Position numbers and translations under genes: made by a program. 64,000 nucleotides of DNA from Croceibacterium mercuriale (lineage in GTDB: Bacteria > Pseudomonadota > Alphaproteobacteria > Sphingomonadales > Sphingomonadaceae): contig NZ_JTDN01000002.1 in NCBI RefSeq assembly GCF_000802385.1, positions 868,001 to 932,000 of the forward strand, in the 5' to 3' direction. Of this stretch, positions 37,635 through 46,580 are shown one piece after another (within the stretch, counting starts at the first letter, position 1; every line of letters begins with the position of its first letter). The notes beneath the pieces were generated by a model that had not been told where the DNA came from, did no database searches, and saw nothing but the letters and a program-made list of their open reading frames with translations.

Positions 37635-38518
37635 TCGTCACCTCCTCCCCGCGGCTCGGTCACATCATCGCCAGCGTCTGGAAGCCGCTGACGCTGCTGT
37701 TCATCTGGGACGTGATCGTCACCATCACCTATTACCTGCTGCCCTTCACCGCGCCGGGTCTGCCGGTGACGCTGTTCGGCACCGCGCTGGCGCTGTTCCT
37801 GGGTTTCCGCAGCAATTCCGCCTACGCCCGCTGGTGGGAAGGGCGGCAGTTATGGGGGCTGATGATCAATGCCAGCCGCAATATCTCCCGCGCCGCGGTC
37901 AACTTCCTGCCCGACCCGGACGCCGCCGGGCTGAAGCAGCGTCTGGTCCGCCGGCAGATCGCCTATGTCAACGCGCTGCGCTGCCAGCTGCGGCGCCAGC
38001 CGCAGGCGGAGGTGGTGCACCAGTATCTGCGGCAGGGCGAAGCCGACGAGGCGTTGCGGCGCGTGAACGTCGCCAACGGCATACTGGATGGAAATGGCCG
38101 GCTGATCGCAGAAGCGCGCGACAAGGGCTGGCTGGACACGATCCAGCAGGCGCAGATGGAGGCGGTGCTGGTCGACATCGCCAATGCGCAAGGCGGGATG
38201 GAGCGGCTGAAGAACACGCCGCTGCCGCATCAATATCGCTGGCTGCCGACCGTGTTCACTCACCTGTTCTGCGTGCTGCTGCCGATCGGCCTGGTGGAAA
38301 CGCTGCAATATGCGACCCCGCTGGGCTCCACCATCGCGGGCCTGATGTTCCTGGCGGTGCTGACCATCGGCGACGAACTGGTCGATCCCTTCGCCGACAA
38401 GATCCACGATCTGCCACTGACGCAGATGTGCCGGACGATCGAAATCGATCTGCTGCAATCCATCGGCGAGGATGCGCCGCCGCCCATGCAGCCGGATGCC
38501 AGCGGCGTGCTGTGGTGA
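37631..38518 (+). CDS. bestrophin-family (RFP-TM) anion channel
   Basis: A 295-residue inner-membrane channel protein of the bacterial bestrophin family, which form pentameric chloride or bicarbonate channels. Two N-terminal helices (about 15-37 and 40-58) lead to the hallmark RSNSAYARWWEGRQLWG (60-76), a cytoplasmic helical region and two further helices (about 205-248), then a conserved acidic IGDELVDPFAD segment (about 248-258). The GTG start is coupled to the preceding small membrane protein. Ion selectivity cannot be read. Confidence 0.9.
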   Translation: MIVTSSPRLGHIIASVWKPLTLLFIWDVIVTITYYLLPFTAPGLPVTLFGTALALFLGFRSNSAYARWWEGRQLWGLMINASRNISRAAVNFLPDPDAAGLKQRLVRRQIAYVNALRCQLRRQPQAEVVHQYLRQGEADEALRRVNVANGILDGNGRLIAEARDKGWLDTIQQAQMEAVLVDIANAQGGMERLKNTPLPHQYRWLPTVFTHLFCVLLPIGLVETLQYATPLGSTIAGLMFLAVLTIGDELVDPFADKIHDLPLTQMCRTIEIDLLQSIGEDAPPPMQPDASGVLW

Positions 38519-38537
38519 GATGCCGCCTCGCCGTGCG

Positions 38538-39056
38538 TCAGCTTGCGGGGATCTCGCGCGTCATCCAGCGCGCGAGCTTTCCGTAAGCGTGCAATTTCGC
38601 CTGCAATTCTCCGGCAACGGCTTCTTCGACGAAACCCAGTCTGCGCCAGTATTCCGCCGCGCCTTCGACTGCGATCAGTTCCGCGCGGCGCAATCCATCC
38701 TCTGCGGCGAGCGCGAACGCGCGCATGACGAGACTTCGGCCGATGCCCGCGCCGCGCCCGGAGGACGCCATGGCGAGATCATGGATGAAGAGGACCTCGC
38801 TTGGCTGGTCATTGGCCAGAACCGTCCCGACCGCGGCCGGCGACCCGTGCGGCCAGCCATGGGCAAGCAGATAGCCGAGCAGTTCCCCGCCACGCCTGGC
38901 AGCCAGGCAGAGTGACACCGACAGGTCGATTCGGCTGAGGAAGGCGCGATCATCCTCCAGCAGGAACGGAGGATAGGCCGCTGACTGGATCCGCAGCGCG
39001 GCAGGCAGGTCTGCCGGGCCGAGCCGATCGATCCGGATCATCGTGTCATCAGGCAT
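38538..39056 (-). CDS. GNAT family N-acetyltransferase
   Basis: A 172-residue acetyltransferase. The acetyl-CoA motif is seen in LFIHDLAMASSGRGAGIGRSL (RGAGIG core), with a late EYWRRLGFVEE block typical of GNATs. Start uncertain: ATG 39056 has GGGA 9 bases upstream; GTG 39077 and ATG 39041 are alternatives. It follows the DUF305 lipoprotein gene on the same strand by about 45 bp and faces the bestrophin gene. Substrate unknown. Confidence 0.85.
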   Translation of the reverse strand: MPDDTMIRIDRLGPADLPAALRIQSAAYPPFLLEDDRAFLSRIDLSVSLCLAARRGGELLGYLLAHGWPHGSPAAVGTVLANDQPSEVLFIHDLAMASSGRGAGIGRSLVMRAFALAAEDGLRRAELIAVEGAAEYWRRLGFVEEAVAGELQAKLHAYGKLARWMTREIPAS

Positions 39057-39101
39057 CCTGGGCGATCCCGGCGGCACGACCGGGCGCAGTCGCGATCCGG
39101 A

Positions 39102-39485
39102 TCAATGGTGCCCTGCGTGTCCGTCCGCTGCAGGCGACGTGGCCGGCCGGGCGGCCAGCCACGCGTCCATCTGGTCGATCTCGGCCTGCTGCGCGGCGAT
39201 GATCGATTCGGCCAGCGCGCGGGCCTCCGGATCAGTGCCGTGCTCCAGTTCCACCCGGGCCATCTCCACCGCGCCGCGGTGATGCGCCAGCATGCCGCGC
39301 ATGAACGCCTCGTCCGGGTCGGCCGGGATGCTCGCCATGCCTTCGTGCATGCGGGCATTGGCGTCCGTGTAGGCCTGCTGCGCGGCGTTCAGCGGCGCGC
39401 CCGCCTCGGTCGCGGACGCGGCGGGTGCCTCCGCCTGCTGGCACGCGGACAGCAGGGCGAGCGGGGCAAGCATGGCAATGCGCAT
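39102..39485 (-). CDS. DUF305 domain lipoprotein
   Basis: A 127-residue exported protein with lipobox LSAC (Cys15), an Ala/Glu linker, and one DUF305 domain containing [20 protein letters not shown] (about 61-80) and a late QMDAW. The HH and Met-rich segment is typical; DUF305 proteins are often found with copper-resistance genes, though the function is not proven. The C-terminal GHAGHH is a further possible metal site. The ATG overlaps the thrS stop by one base (TGATG), an odd pairing with a tRNA synthetase. Confidence 0.88.
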   Translation of the reverse strand: MRIAMLAPLALLSACQQAEAPAASATEAGAPLNAAQQAYTDANARMHEGMASIPADPDEAFMRGMLAHHRGAVEMARVELEHGTDPEARALAESIIAAQQAEIDQMDAWLAARPATSPAADGHAGHH

Positions 39486-41503
39486 CAGTTCTGCTCCTGC
39501 ATGTCTGGCGCCAGCGCGGCGGTGCGCAGCATGGCGATCGCCTCGTCCAGCGGCATGAAGCGCTGCTGCTGCTCGCCCAGGGTGCGCACCGCCACGGTCC
39601 GCTCCTCCGCCTCGCGCTTGCCGACCACCAGCAGGTGCGGCACCTTCTTCACGGAGTGCTCGCGCACCTTGTAGTTGATCTTCTCGTTACGCAGGTCGCT
39701 TTCCACCCGGATGCCGGCAGCGCGCAGCGCCGCGGACACCTCGGCGGCGTAGCCATCCGCATCCGAGACGATGGTGGCGACCACCGCCTGCACCGGGGCC
39801 AGCCACAGCGGCAGGCGGCCGGCATAATGCTCGATCAGGATGCCGATGAACCGCTCGTACGATCCGAAGATCGCCCGGTGCAGCATGACCGGCCGATGCC
39901 GCTCGCCATCCTCGCCGATATAGGTTGCGTCCAGCCGCTCCGGCATCACGCGGTCGGACTGGATGGTGCCGACCTGCCAGGTGCGGCCGATCGCATCGGT
40001 CAGGTGCCATTCCAGCTTGGGAGCATAGAACGCGCCTTCACCGGGCAGCTCCTCCCAGCCCTTCGCCGGATCGGCCAGGCCGGCCTCGACCACGGCCTGA
40101 CGCAGTTCGGCTTCCGCCATGTCCCACACGTCGTCGGAGCCGAACCGCTTTTCCGGTCGCAAGGCCAGTTTGACAGCGTAGCTGAAGCCGAAGTCACGAT
40201 AGATTGAATCGGCCAGTTCGCAAAAGGCACGCACCTCCTCCACGATCTGCGATTCGGTGCAGAAGATATGTGCATCGTCCTGCGTGAACTGACGTACCCG
40301 CATCAGGCCGTGCAGCGCGCCATGCGGTTCGTTGCGGTGGCAGCAGCCATTCTCGTACAGGCGGATCGGCAGCTCGCGGTAGCTGGTGATGCCCTGCTTG
40401 AAGACCAGCACATGCGCCGGGCAGTTCATCGGCTTCAGCGCCATCCATTGCGCATCGCCGCTGACGACGGGGCCTTCACCTCCGATGTCGGGCACCTCGT
40501 CCGGTACCACGAACATGTTCTCGCTATACTTGCCCCAATGGCCGGACTTCTCCCACTGGCGGGCATCCATCACCTGCGGGGTCTTGATCTCCTGATAGCC
40601 GGCGGCGTCGATCTTGCGGCGCATGTAAGCTTCCAGCGCGCGCCAGATGACAAAGCCGTGCGGGTGCCAGAACACGGAACCGTGCGCTTCTTCCTGCAGG
40701 TGGAACAGGTCCATCTCCCGCCCCAGCTTGCGATGGTCGCGCTTGGCGGCCTCCTCCAGCCGGGTCAGGTGCTCGGCCATCTGCTTCTTGTTGAGCCAGC
40801 CGGTGCCGTAGATGCGGCTGAGCATCGCGTTGTTCTGGTCGCCTCGCCAGTAGGCGCCGGACACGCGCGTCAGCTTGAACGCGACCGGGTCGAGCCGCCC
40901 GGTGGAGGGCAGGTGCGGCCCGCGGCACAGGTCCAGCCAGCCATCGGGTGCATCGGCCGGCCCGCTGCGATAGATCGTCAGCTGCTCGCCATCGGGCAGT
41001 TCGGCCGCCCACTGCGCCTTGAACGTCTCGCCCTTCTCGCGAAACCAGGCGACCAGCGCTTCGCGCGTCCACTCCTCGCGGATCAGCGGCTTGTCGGCCC
41101 GGATGATGTCGCGCATCTTCTCCTCGATGACCGGCAGATCGTCATCGGTGAAGGGCCCACGCGAACCCGGGGCGAAGTCGTAATAGAAGCCGTCGTCGGT
41201 GGCCGGGCCGAAGGTGATCTGGGTATCGGGCCACAGGGCCTGCACCGCTTCCGCCAGCACATGGGCGTAATCATGGCGCGTCACCTCCAGCGCGGCCGAT
41301 TCGTCACGCGCAGTGATCAGGGCCAGCTGCGAATCGCCTTCGATGGGGCGGGACAGATCCCGCAGTTCACCATCCACGCTGGCCAGCATGGCGGCCTTGG
41401 CCAGGCCGGGTCCGATCGCCGCCGCCACTTCCAGGGCGGTGGTACCGCGCGGCATCTCGCGAATCGAACCGTCGGGCAGGCTGATCTTTACCATTTCGCT
41501 CAT
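39485..41503 (-). CDS. thrS: threonyl-tRNA synthetase
   Basis: Charges tRNA-Thr. The 672-residue protein has an N-terminal TGS domain (1-64), the editing domain with HxxxH (HDYAH) and a C-side HxxxC-type region, and the catalytic domain with zinc ligands in [10 protein letters not shown] and [17 protein letters not shown], then an anticodon-binding domain. ATG start; the leader on the minus strand shows no obvious autoregulatory operator I can fold by eye. The stop overlaps the DUF305 gene by one base. Confidence 0.97.
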   Translation of the reverse strand: MSEMVKISLPDGSIREMPRGTTALEVAAAIGPGLAKAAMLASVDGELRDLSRPIEGDSQLALITARDESAALEVTRHDYAHVLAEAVQALWPDTQITFGPATDDGFYYDFAPGSRGPFTDDDLPVIEEKMRDIIRADKPLIREEWTREALVAWFREKGETFKAQWAAELPDGEQLTIYRSGPADAPDGWLDLCRGPHLPSTGRLDPVAFKLTRVSGAYWRGDQNNAMLSRIYGTGWLNKKQMAEHLTRLEEAAKRDHRKLGREMDLFHLQEEAHGSVFWHPHGFVIWRALEAYMRRKIDAAGYQEIKTPQVMDARQWEKSGHWGKYSENMFVVPDEVPDIGGEGPVVSGDAQWMALKPMNCPAHVLVFKQGITSYRELPIRLYENGCCHRNEPHGALHGLMRVRQFTQDDAHIFCTESQIVEEVRAFCELADSIYRDFGFSYAVKLALRPEKRFGSDDVWDMAEAELRQAVVEAGLADPAKGWEELPGEGAFYAPKLEWHLTDAIGRTWQVGTIQSDRVMPERLDATYIGEDGERHRPVMLHRAIFGSYERFIGILIEHYAGRLPLWLAPVQAVVATIVSDADGYAAEVSAALRAAGIRVESDLRNEKINYKVREHSVKKVPHLLVVGKREAEERTVAVRTLGEQQQRFMPLDEAIAMLRTAALAPDMQEQN

Positions 41504-41700
41504 CGCGGGTGCTTTTCTTCGCTAAAACAATGGAAACTGTGCAGATGCCGGGGCCACATGGCACACGGGCGCCGCAGGGGAAACCCCGCGCCGGACAGCT
41601 TCCACTTTGCGCGCAGTATGGTAAAGGGCGCGGGAACAGTGCCGTAACGCAACAGTATTGTCGTATATCGCACCAGCAATGCTGCACTGCGAGATGCGAC

Positions 41701-41729
41701 TTGCGGTAACGGAACGTTAGGGTTATTTG
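41701..41729 (+). promoter_or_regulatory. candidate promoter with operator in the spacer
   Basis: TTGCGG and TATTTG are 17 bases apart, a weak -35/-10 pair, 47 bases before the 98-residue peptide gene. The spacer contains the perfect inverted repeat TAACG-GAA-CGTTA (41707-41719), well placed for a repressor. The rest of the 272-bp gap between thrS and this gene (41504-41775) holds no gene I can support and must also contain the thrS promoter. Confidence 0.3.
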
Positions 41730-41775
41730 TTTGCAGATCGGCGGGTCAGTCATGGCCCTCAGATGGAGAATGGAC

Positions 41776-42072
41776 ATGAAGACATTGAAGACTATCGTGG
41801 CCTCGCTGTCGCTGGCCACCCTCCTTGTGGGCCACACAGCAGTCGCCGCCACGCGCTCTGTTTCCTCGCTGCCTTCCAGCGGCGTTTCCGCGCCCGCTTC
41901 GGTTGACCGCGTTGGTGGTTCGCTGGGTGAGGCCGAAGGCCTGGGCGGGCGTGGTGGCGCTGGCCTGATCATCGCGATCTTTGGTTCGATCGCCGCGTTC
42001 CTGGTTTTCCTGGAAGCCGTTGGCGCGATCGACATCATCGGTGGTGATGACGACGACGACAGCCCGGGCTGA
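41776..42072 (+). CDS. 98-residue exported membrane peptide with acidic tail, head of EPS locus
   Basis: Unrecognised family. Layout: signal-like hydrophobic segment (7-24, possible cleavage at AVA-A), Ser/Pro-rich linker (26-45), a glycine-rich GGSLGEAEGLGGRGGAG (47-63), one long hydrophobic helix (64-87) and a terminal run of five aspartates (91-95). GGAG lies 7 bases before the ATG at 41776; two upstream in-frame ATGs fit less well. It has its own strong terminator right behind it, so it is a separate, possibly abundant transcript next to the exopolysaccharide genes. Similar short proteins beside EPS genes in sphingomonads are plausible, but no function can be assigned. Confidence 0.65.
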   Translation: MKTLKTIVASLSLATLLVGHTAVAATRSVSSLPSSGVSAPASVDRVGGSLGEAEGLGGRGGAGLIIAIFGSIAAFLVFLEAVGAIDIIGGDDDDDSPG

Positions 42073-42103
42073 GCCCTACACGGCTTGACCTTATGGTTAT
42101 GAG

Positions 42104-42135
42104 AAGGCCCGCAGTCCTCTGCGGGCCTTTTCTTT
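42104..42135 (+). terminator. intrinsic terminator after the 98-residue peptide gene
   Basis: An 11-bp perfect stem (42104-42114 with 42119-42129), a TCCT loop and a following TTTCTTTT tract make a textbook Rho-independent terminator, 31 bases after the stop codon. Confidence 0.92.
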
Positions 42136-42255
42136 TGTCCGGCGCAGACATCATCGTCGGCTTTGTTGCCCATGCAGGGCGATCTGCTATCCAGCATGAG
42201 CATAAGGCATGGCGCCCTGCCTGCGCAGGCCGGCCATACTTGAAACGGGGGGCGA

Positions 42256-43686
42256 ATGCGACTGGACGGAATCTCGCGCCATGACTGGCTGGCGATGGCG
42301 TTCGTCGCCGGGGCCGTGATCCTCGGCGGCGGCGGTTCACCCGCACCGCAGACCGAATTGCTGCTGCAGGTGCTGACCTGCGTGGTCCTGCTGCTATGGC
42401 TGTGGCTGCCCACGCCCGACGGGCAGCTGCCGCTGCCGCGCGATCGGATGGCATGGGCGTTTGGGGGTCTGGCGCTGGCCTTGCCGCTCCTGCAGCTGGT
42501 GCCCATGCCGCCTTCGGTGTGGCAGGCGCTGCCGGGGCAGGAAGGCCGGATCGCGGCCCTCTCGCTGATCGGCGCCGCGGACCACTGGCAGCCACTCAGC
42601 CAGTCCCCGCCGCGCACCCTTGCCGGACTGCTGTCCCTCGTGCCGCCATTGTTCGCTGGCTTTGCCGTGGCGTCTCTCGCCCCGGCGGGCCGGCAGCGGG
42701 TGCTGCTTGCCGTGGTGGTGATCGTGCTGTGTTCTTCGGTGCTTGGCGCGGCACAGGTCAGCCTGGGCAGTGACGCGCTGCGCATCTATGCCGAAAGTCA
42801 CCGCGACTATCTGGTGGGGTTCCAGGCGAACCGGAATGCCCAGTCGGACATCCTGCTGATCGGCGCGGTGGCGGCCGGCGCGGTGATCGTGCCGATGCTT
42901 GCGGCTGCAGGCGGTGGGCGTCGGCGTGACCGTTCGGCCCGGCGCATCGGCCCTCAGGCCTGGTGGCTGATCCTCGCCGGCGTGGTCGGCTTGCTGCTGT
43001 TGGCAGTGGTGCTGACCGGCTCGCGGATGGGAATCGCGCTGGTCGCCGTCGCCGTGCTGGCACTGTGGCTGATCCTGCGGCCGGTGTCGGGCCGGCTGCG
43101 TGGTCGCCGGATGGTGGGTGCATTGGCCGGTGGCGCGGCTGTTCTGCTGATTGCCGGCTACCTGTTGTTGCAGAGCAACACCATGCTGCAACGCAGTGCC
43201 CAGCGGTTCGACGCCACCAGCGATCCGCGCGGGGAAATCTGGCAGGATTCGCTGTTCGCCATCAGTGCCGCGTGGCCTGCCGGGGTCGGGCTCGGCGGGT
43301 TCCAGCCGGCCATGCTCGCGGCGGAGCGGCTGGAGGTGCTGGACGGCACCCGCCCCAATCGCGCGCACAATGATTACCTGGAGTTCCTGCTGGAAGGTGG
43401 CCTGCCTGCGGTGCTGATCGGGGGCGCAGCAATCGTGCTTCTGGTGCTGCTGGCGGGGCGTGCCTTGCGGCGCCGACCAGAGGATCGGGCGCAGATCCTG
43501 TGCGGTTGCGCCGTGCTGCTGATCATCGCGCTACATTCGTTCGTTGATTATCCTCTACGATCCATGGCATTGGCATGCATGTTCGGGGTGGGGACGGGAT
43601 TGCTGGCGACGCCGCCGCGATCCGGTGTTGCTTCCCCTTCGGGCAGGGCCATCATGGCCAGAGCGGGGGCTGAACTTGCTGCATAA
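42256..43686 (+). CDS. O-antigen ligase / Wzy-type polysaccharide polymerase
   Basis: A 476-residue inner-membrane protein with about eleven helices and the Wzy_C/O-antigen-ligase family periplasmic loop. The loop ends in NRAHNDYLEFLLEGG (about 371-385), whose His is the family catalytic residue, and a TGSRMG segment precedes it near 254. It probably polymerises lipid-linked repeat units (Wzy) since Wza/Wzc-like export genes follow; LPS ligation (WaaL) is the alternative. GGGGGG 3-4 bases before the ATG. It overlaps the export lipoprotein gene by 11 bp. After the upstream terminator, the 121-bp gap must hold the EPS promoter. Confidence 0.86.
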   Translation: MRLDGISRHDWLAMAFVAGAVILGGGGSPAPQTELLLQVLTCVVLLLWLWLPTPDGQLPLPRDRMAWAFGGLALALPLLQLVPMPPSVWQALPGQEGRIAALSLIGAADHWQPLSQSPPRTLAGLLSLVPPLFAGFAVASLAPAGRQRVLLAVVVIVLCSSVLGAAQVSLGSDALRIYAESHRDYLVGFQANRNAQSDILLIGAVAAGAVIVPMLAAAGGGRRRDRSARRIGPQAWWLILAGVVGLLLLAVVLTGSRMGIALVAVAVLALWLILRPVSGRLRGRRMVGALAGGAAVLLIAGYLLLQSNTMLQRSAQRFDATSDPRGEIWQDSLFAISAAWPAGVGLGGFQPAMLAAERLEVLDGTRPNRAHNDYLEFLLEGGLPAVLIGGAAIVLLVLLAGRALRRRPEDRAQILCGCAVLLIIALHSFVDYPLRSMALACMFGVGTGLLATPPRSGVASPSGRAIMARAGAELAA

Positions 43687-44371
43687 GGTTTCCAAAGTCC
43701 TGATCGGGGTAGGCTGCACAGCGGCGCTGGCTGGTTGCCAGCCTCAGCTGAAGAGCGAACTGCCCCTGGGTGCGCCGGCTTACGCGGCGCTTGGCGGCGC
43801 CAATCCGGCGCCGTCTCCGCTGTACCGCGTGCGTCCGGGCGATCGTGTGTCCGTGACCATCTTCCAGGAACCGGATCTGTCGCAGCCGGAAATGGTCGTC
43901 GACGATGCCGGCCTTGTCTCCCTGCCGCTGATTGGCTCGGTGCAGATGGGTGGTCGCTCCACCGACGAGATCTCTCGCGAGATCGAGCGAGCCTATGGCG
44001 CCCGCTACCTGCGGAACCCGCAAGCCAGCGTGAGCCTGCGCGAAGTGCAGCCGCAGACCATCACCGTCGATGGCGAGGTGAGCCAGCCCGGCGTGTACGC
44101 GATCCGGCCAGGCTACACGCTGGTCAGCGCGATCGCACTGGCGCGGGGGACGACCGCGACTGCCAAGTTCGACGAGGTGGTGGTGTTCCGCACGATCAAC
44201 GGCCAGCGGGCCGCCGCGCGGTTCGACATCACCGCCGTGCGCGCCGGCCGGATGGAAGATCCGCAAGTGCTGCCTGGCGACCAGGTAGTAGTCGGCTTCA
44301 GTCGAGTGCGCGGCCTGTACCGCGATATCCTGCAAGTCACGCCGCTCGTCGGCGTGTTCACCCAGTTCTGA
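43676..44371 (+). CDS. outer-membrane polysaccharide export lipoprotein (short Wza/GumB type)
   Basis: Periplasmic/outer-membrane channel component for exopolysaccharide. The 231-residue precursor has lipobox LAGC (Cys21), the Poly_export domain with YRVRPGDRVSVTIFQEPDLS (50-69) and VDDAGLVSLPLIG (75-87), and one SLBB domain from QTITVDGEVSQPGVY (127-141). It lacks the second and third SLBB repeats and the C-terminal helix that forms the outer-membrane barrel in E. coli Wza, so it is of the short GumB type. The TTG start sits inside the end of wzy; no better start leads to the signal peptide. wzc follows by 1 bp. Confidence 0.88.
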   Translation: MLHKVSKVLIGVGCTAALAGCQPQLKSELPLGAPAYAALGGANPAPSPLYRVRPGDRVSVTIFQEPDLSQPEMVVDDAGLVSLPLIGSVQMGGRSTDEISREIERAYGARYLRNPQASVSLREVQPQTITVDGEVSQPGVYAIRPGYTLVSAIALARGTTATAKFDEVVVFRTINGQRAAARFDITAVRAGRMEDPQVLPGDQVVVGFSRVRGLYRDILQVTPLVGVFTQF

Positions 44372-44372
44372 C

Positions 44373-46580
44373 GTGAGAGAAGCCTTGGACGCGACCCATC
44401 CCACGCAGCACCGCCCCCTGCCGGCCTATCGCAGCAATGCGGAGCATGAGCAGTTCACCGATCGGGAGAGCAGCGTAAGCCAGCTGTCCCGCTACGTCAT
44501 CGGGCTGATCCGCCGGAACATCTGGCTCATCGCGATCATCCTGGCGGTCGCCATCATCGCCGCGGTGGTGCTGACCATGCTGCAGACACCGCGTTACACG
44601 GCGATGTCCACGCTGGAGATCGCGGAAGATACGCAGCAGGTGCTGGGTGAGGACCTGGGGGCTGAAACCACGTCCTATGGCAACTGGGATATTGAGATGA
44701 ACCTCAATACCCAGCTCGAGATCCTGCGCAGCCGCGCGCTTGCCGAACGGGTTGCCGAACGGCTGGACCTGGCCTCGAACGAGCGGTTCCTGAACGCGAT
44801 GGAAGCTGCCGCCGTCGTGGAGCTGCCGGAACAGGCGCGCGCGGCGCAGGCGGCCGACCTGCTGCGCGCCAACTTCAATGTGGACCTGCCGTCCGGCACC
44901 CGCATCGCGGAACTGAGCTTCACCAGCACGGATGCCGGCATGTCGGCCCAGGTGGTCGATGCCTTTGCCAGCGAGTTCATCCAGGCGAACCTGCAGCGCA
45001 AGTTCGACTCCTCCGCCTATGCCCGCACCTTCGTGGCCGAGCAGCTGGAGGAATCCCGCGTGCGGCTGGAGAATTCGGAGCGTGAACTGAACGCCTATGC
45101 CCGCGAGGCCGGCCTGATCCGGACCCGCGACCCGTCGGCCGAAGAAGGCGCCGGCGCCGGCAGCATGACGGCCAGCAGCCTGATGCAGCTCAACGAGGCT
45201 GCCAACGCCGCGCAGGCCGCCAGGATTTCGGCGCAGGCGCGCTGGGATGCCGAGCGGGCGCAGCCGCTGTTCTCCTCGCAGGCGGTGCTGGAAAGCGCCA
45301 CGGTGCAGGTACTGATGCAGCGCCACGCCACGCTGCAGGCCGAACTGGATTCTGCCCGCGAACGGTATCTGCCGGACCATCCGGCGGTGACCCGACTGCG
45401 GACCGAACTGCAGGCCACCGAGACGAGCATGAACCGCGCCGCCAACGAGGTGCGCAATTCGATCCGGGCCAACTTCCAGGCGGCCTCCTCGGCCGAGACG
45501 AGCCTGCGCGAGCAGGTGAGCACGCTGGAAGGCGACACGCTGGCCGAACAGGACCGGTCCGTGCGGTACAACACGCTGGCCCGCGAAGCCGATACCAACC
45601 GGCAGATCTATGACGGGCTGCTGCAGCGCTATCGTGCGCTGAACGCGGCCGCCGGCATCACTGCCAGCAACATCGCGGTGGTCGACCGGGCCGAGGTGCC
45701 GAGCTCTCCCTCGTCCCCCAACCTGCCGGGCAACGTGCTGATCGCCATGGTGCTGGGCCTGGCCCTGGCCGGTGCGGTGGTGTTCCTGCGCGACCAGATG
45801 GATGATCGCCTGCGCATCCCCGAAGACGTGGAAAGCAAGATCGGCCTGCCGCTGCTGGGGGTCATCCCCACGGCGGAGGACGGCAATCCGGTGGCCGCGC
45901 TGGACGATCCCAAGTCGCCCGTGGCGGAAAGCTACAATTCGCTGCGCACCACGCTGATGCACTCCACGCGGGAGGGGCTGCCCCGCCTGCTGCTGATCAC
46001 CAGCGCGCAGGCGTCCGAAGGCAAGACTACCACCAGCTACGCCATTGCCCGCAGCTTTGCGCGTGTGGGCAAGAACGTGCTGCTGATCGATGCCGATCTG
46101 CGGCGGCCCAACGTGCACAAGGTTGCCGACGTGTCGAACAAGGCGGGCATGTCCACGCTGCTCGTCGGCGAGGCGAGTCTGGCCGATGTTGCGGTGCAGT
46201 CCACCTATCCGGGTCTGTCCATCCTGCCGGCCGGCCCGATTCCGCCGTCGCCTGCCGAACTGCTCTCCTCCCCACGCATGGCCGCGCTGCTGGAGCAGGT
46301 GGAAAGCGAGTACGATCTGGTGGTCATCGACAGTGCACCGATCCTAGGTCTGGCGGACTCCACCGAACTGGCCGCGCTGGTCGACGGGGTCGCGCTGGTC
46401 GTGGAGGCCAACCGTGGCCGTGGCGGGCAGCTGAAGGGCGCACTGCGCCGTCTGCGCGCGACGAACCCGGTCCTGGTCGGCGCGGTGCTGACCAAGTATG
46501 ATGCCTCGAAGGGTGGCAGCTACTCCTATTCCGGCTACAACTACTACCGCTACGAAAGCGACGAGAACGCCGCGGCGTGA
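44373..46580 (+). CDS. Wzc-type chain-length regulator and tyrosine autokinase
   Basis: Inner-membrane co-polymerase controlling exopolysaccharide length. The 735-residue protein has TM1 (about 49-69) and TM2 (about 450-470) flanking a Wzz-type coiled-coil periplasmic region. The cytoplasmic BY-kinase follows, with Walker A ASEGKTTTS (about 549-557), Walker A' LLIDADLRRPN and Walker B LVVIDSAP. The C-terminus is a tyrosine cluster (Tyr717, 719, 722, 724, 725, 727), the autophosphorylation tail. No Wzb phosphatase gene is nearby. GTG start one base after the export lipoprotein gene; the stop overlaps the next gene (GTGA). Confidence 0.92.
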   Translation: MREALDATHPTQHRPLPAYRSNAEHEQFTDRESSVSQLSRYVIGLIRRNIWLIAIILAVAIIAAVVLTMLQTPRYTAMSTLEIAEDTQQVLGEDLGAETTSYGNWDIEMNLNTQLEILRSRALAERVAERLDLASNERFLNAMEAAAVVELPEQARAAQAADLLRANFNVDLPSGTRIAELSFTSTDAGMSAQVVDAFASEFIQANLQRKFDSSAYARTFVAEQLEESRVRLENSERELNAYAREAGLIRTRDPSAEEGAGAGSMTASSLMQLNEAANAAQAARISAQARWDAERAQPLFSSQAVLESATVQVLMQRHATLQAELDSARERYLPDHPAVTRLRTELQATETSMNRAANEVRNSIRANFQAASSAETSLREQVSTLEGDTLAEQDRSVRYNTLAREADTNRQIYDGLLQRYRALNAAAGITASNIAVVDRAEVPSSPSSPNLPGNVLIAMVLGLALAGAVVFLRDQMDDRLRIPEDVESKIGLPLLGVIPTAEDGNPVAALDDPKSPVAESYNSLRTTLMHSTREGLPRLLLITSAQASEGKTTTSYAIARSFARVGKNVLLIDADLRRPNVHKVADVSNKAGMSTLLVGEASLADVAVQSTYPGLSILPAGPIPPSPAELLSSPRMAALLEQVESEYDLVVIDSAPILGLADSTELAALVDGVALVVEANRGRGGQLKGALRRLRATNPVLVGAVLTKYDASKGGSYSYSGYNYYRYESDENAAA

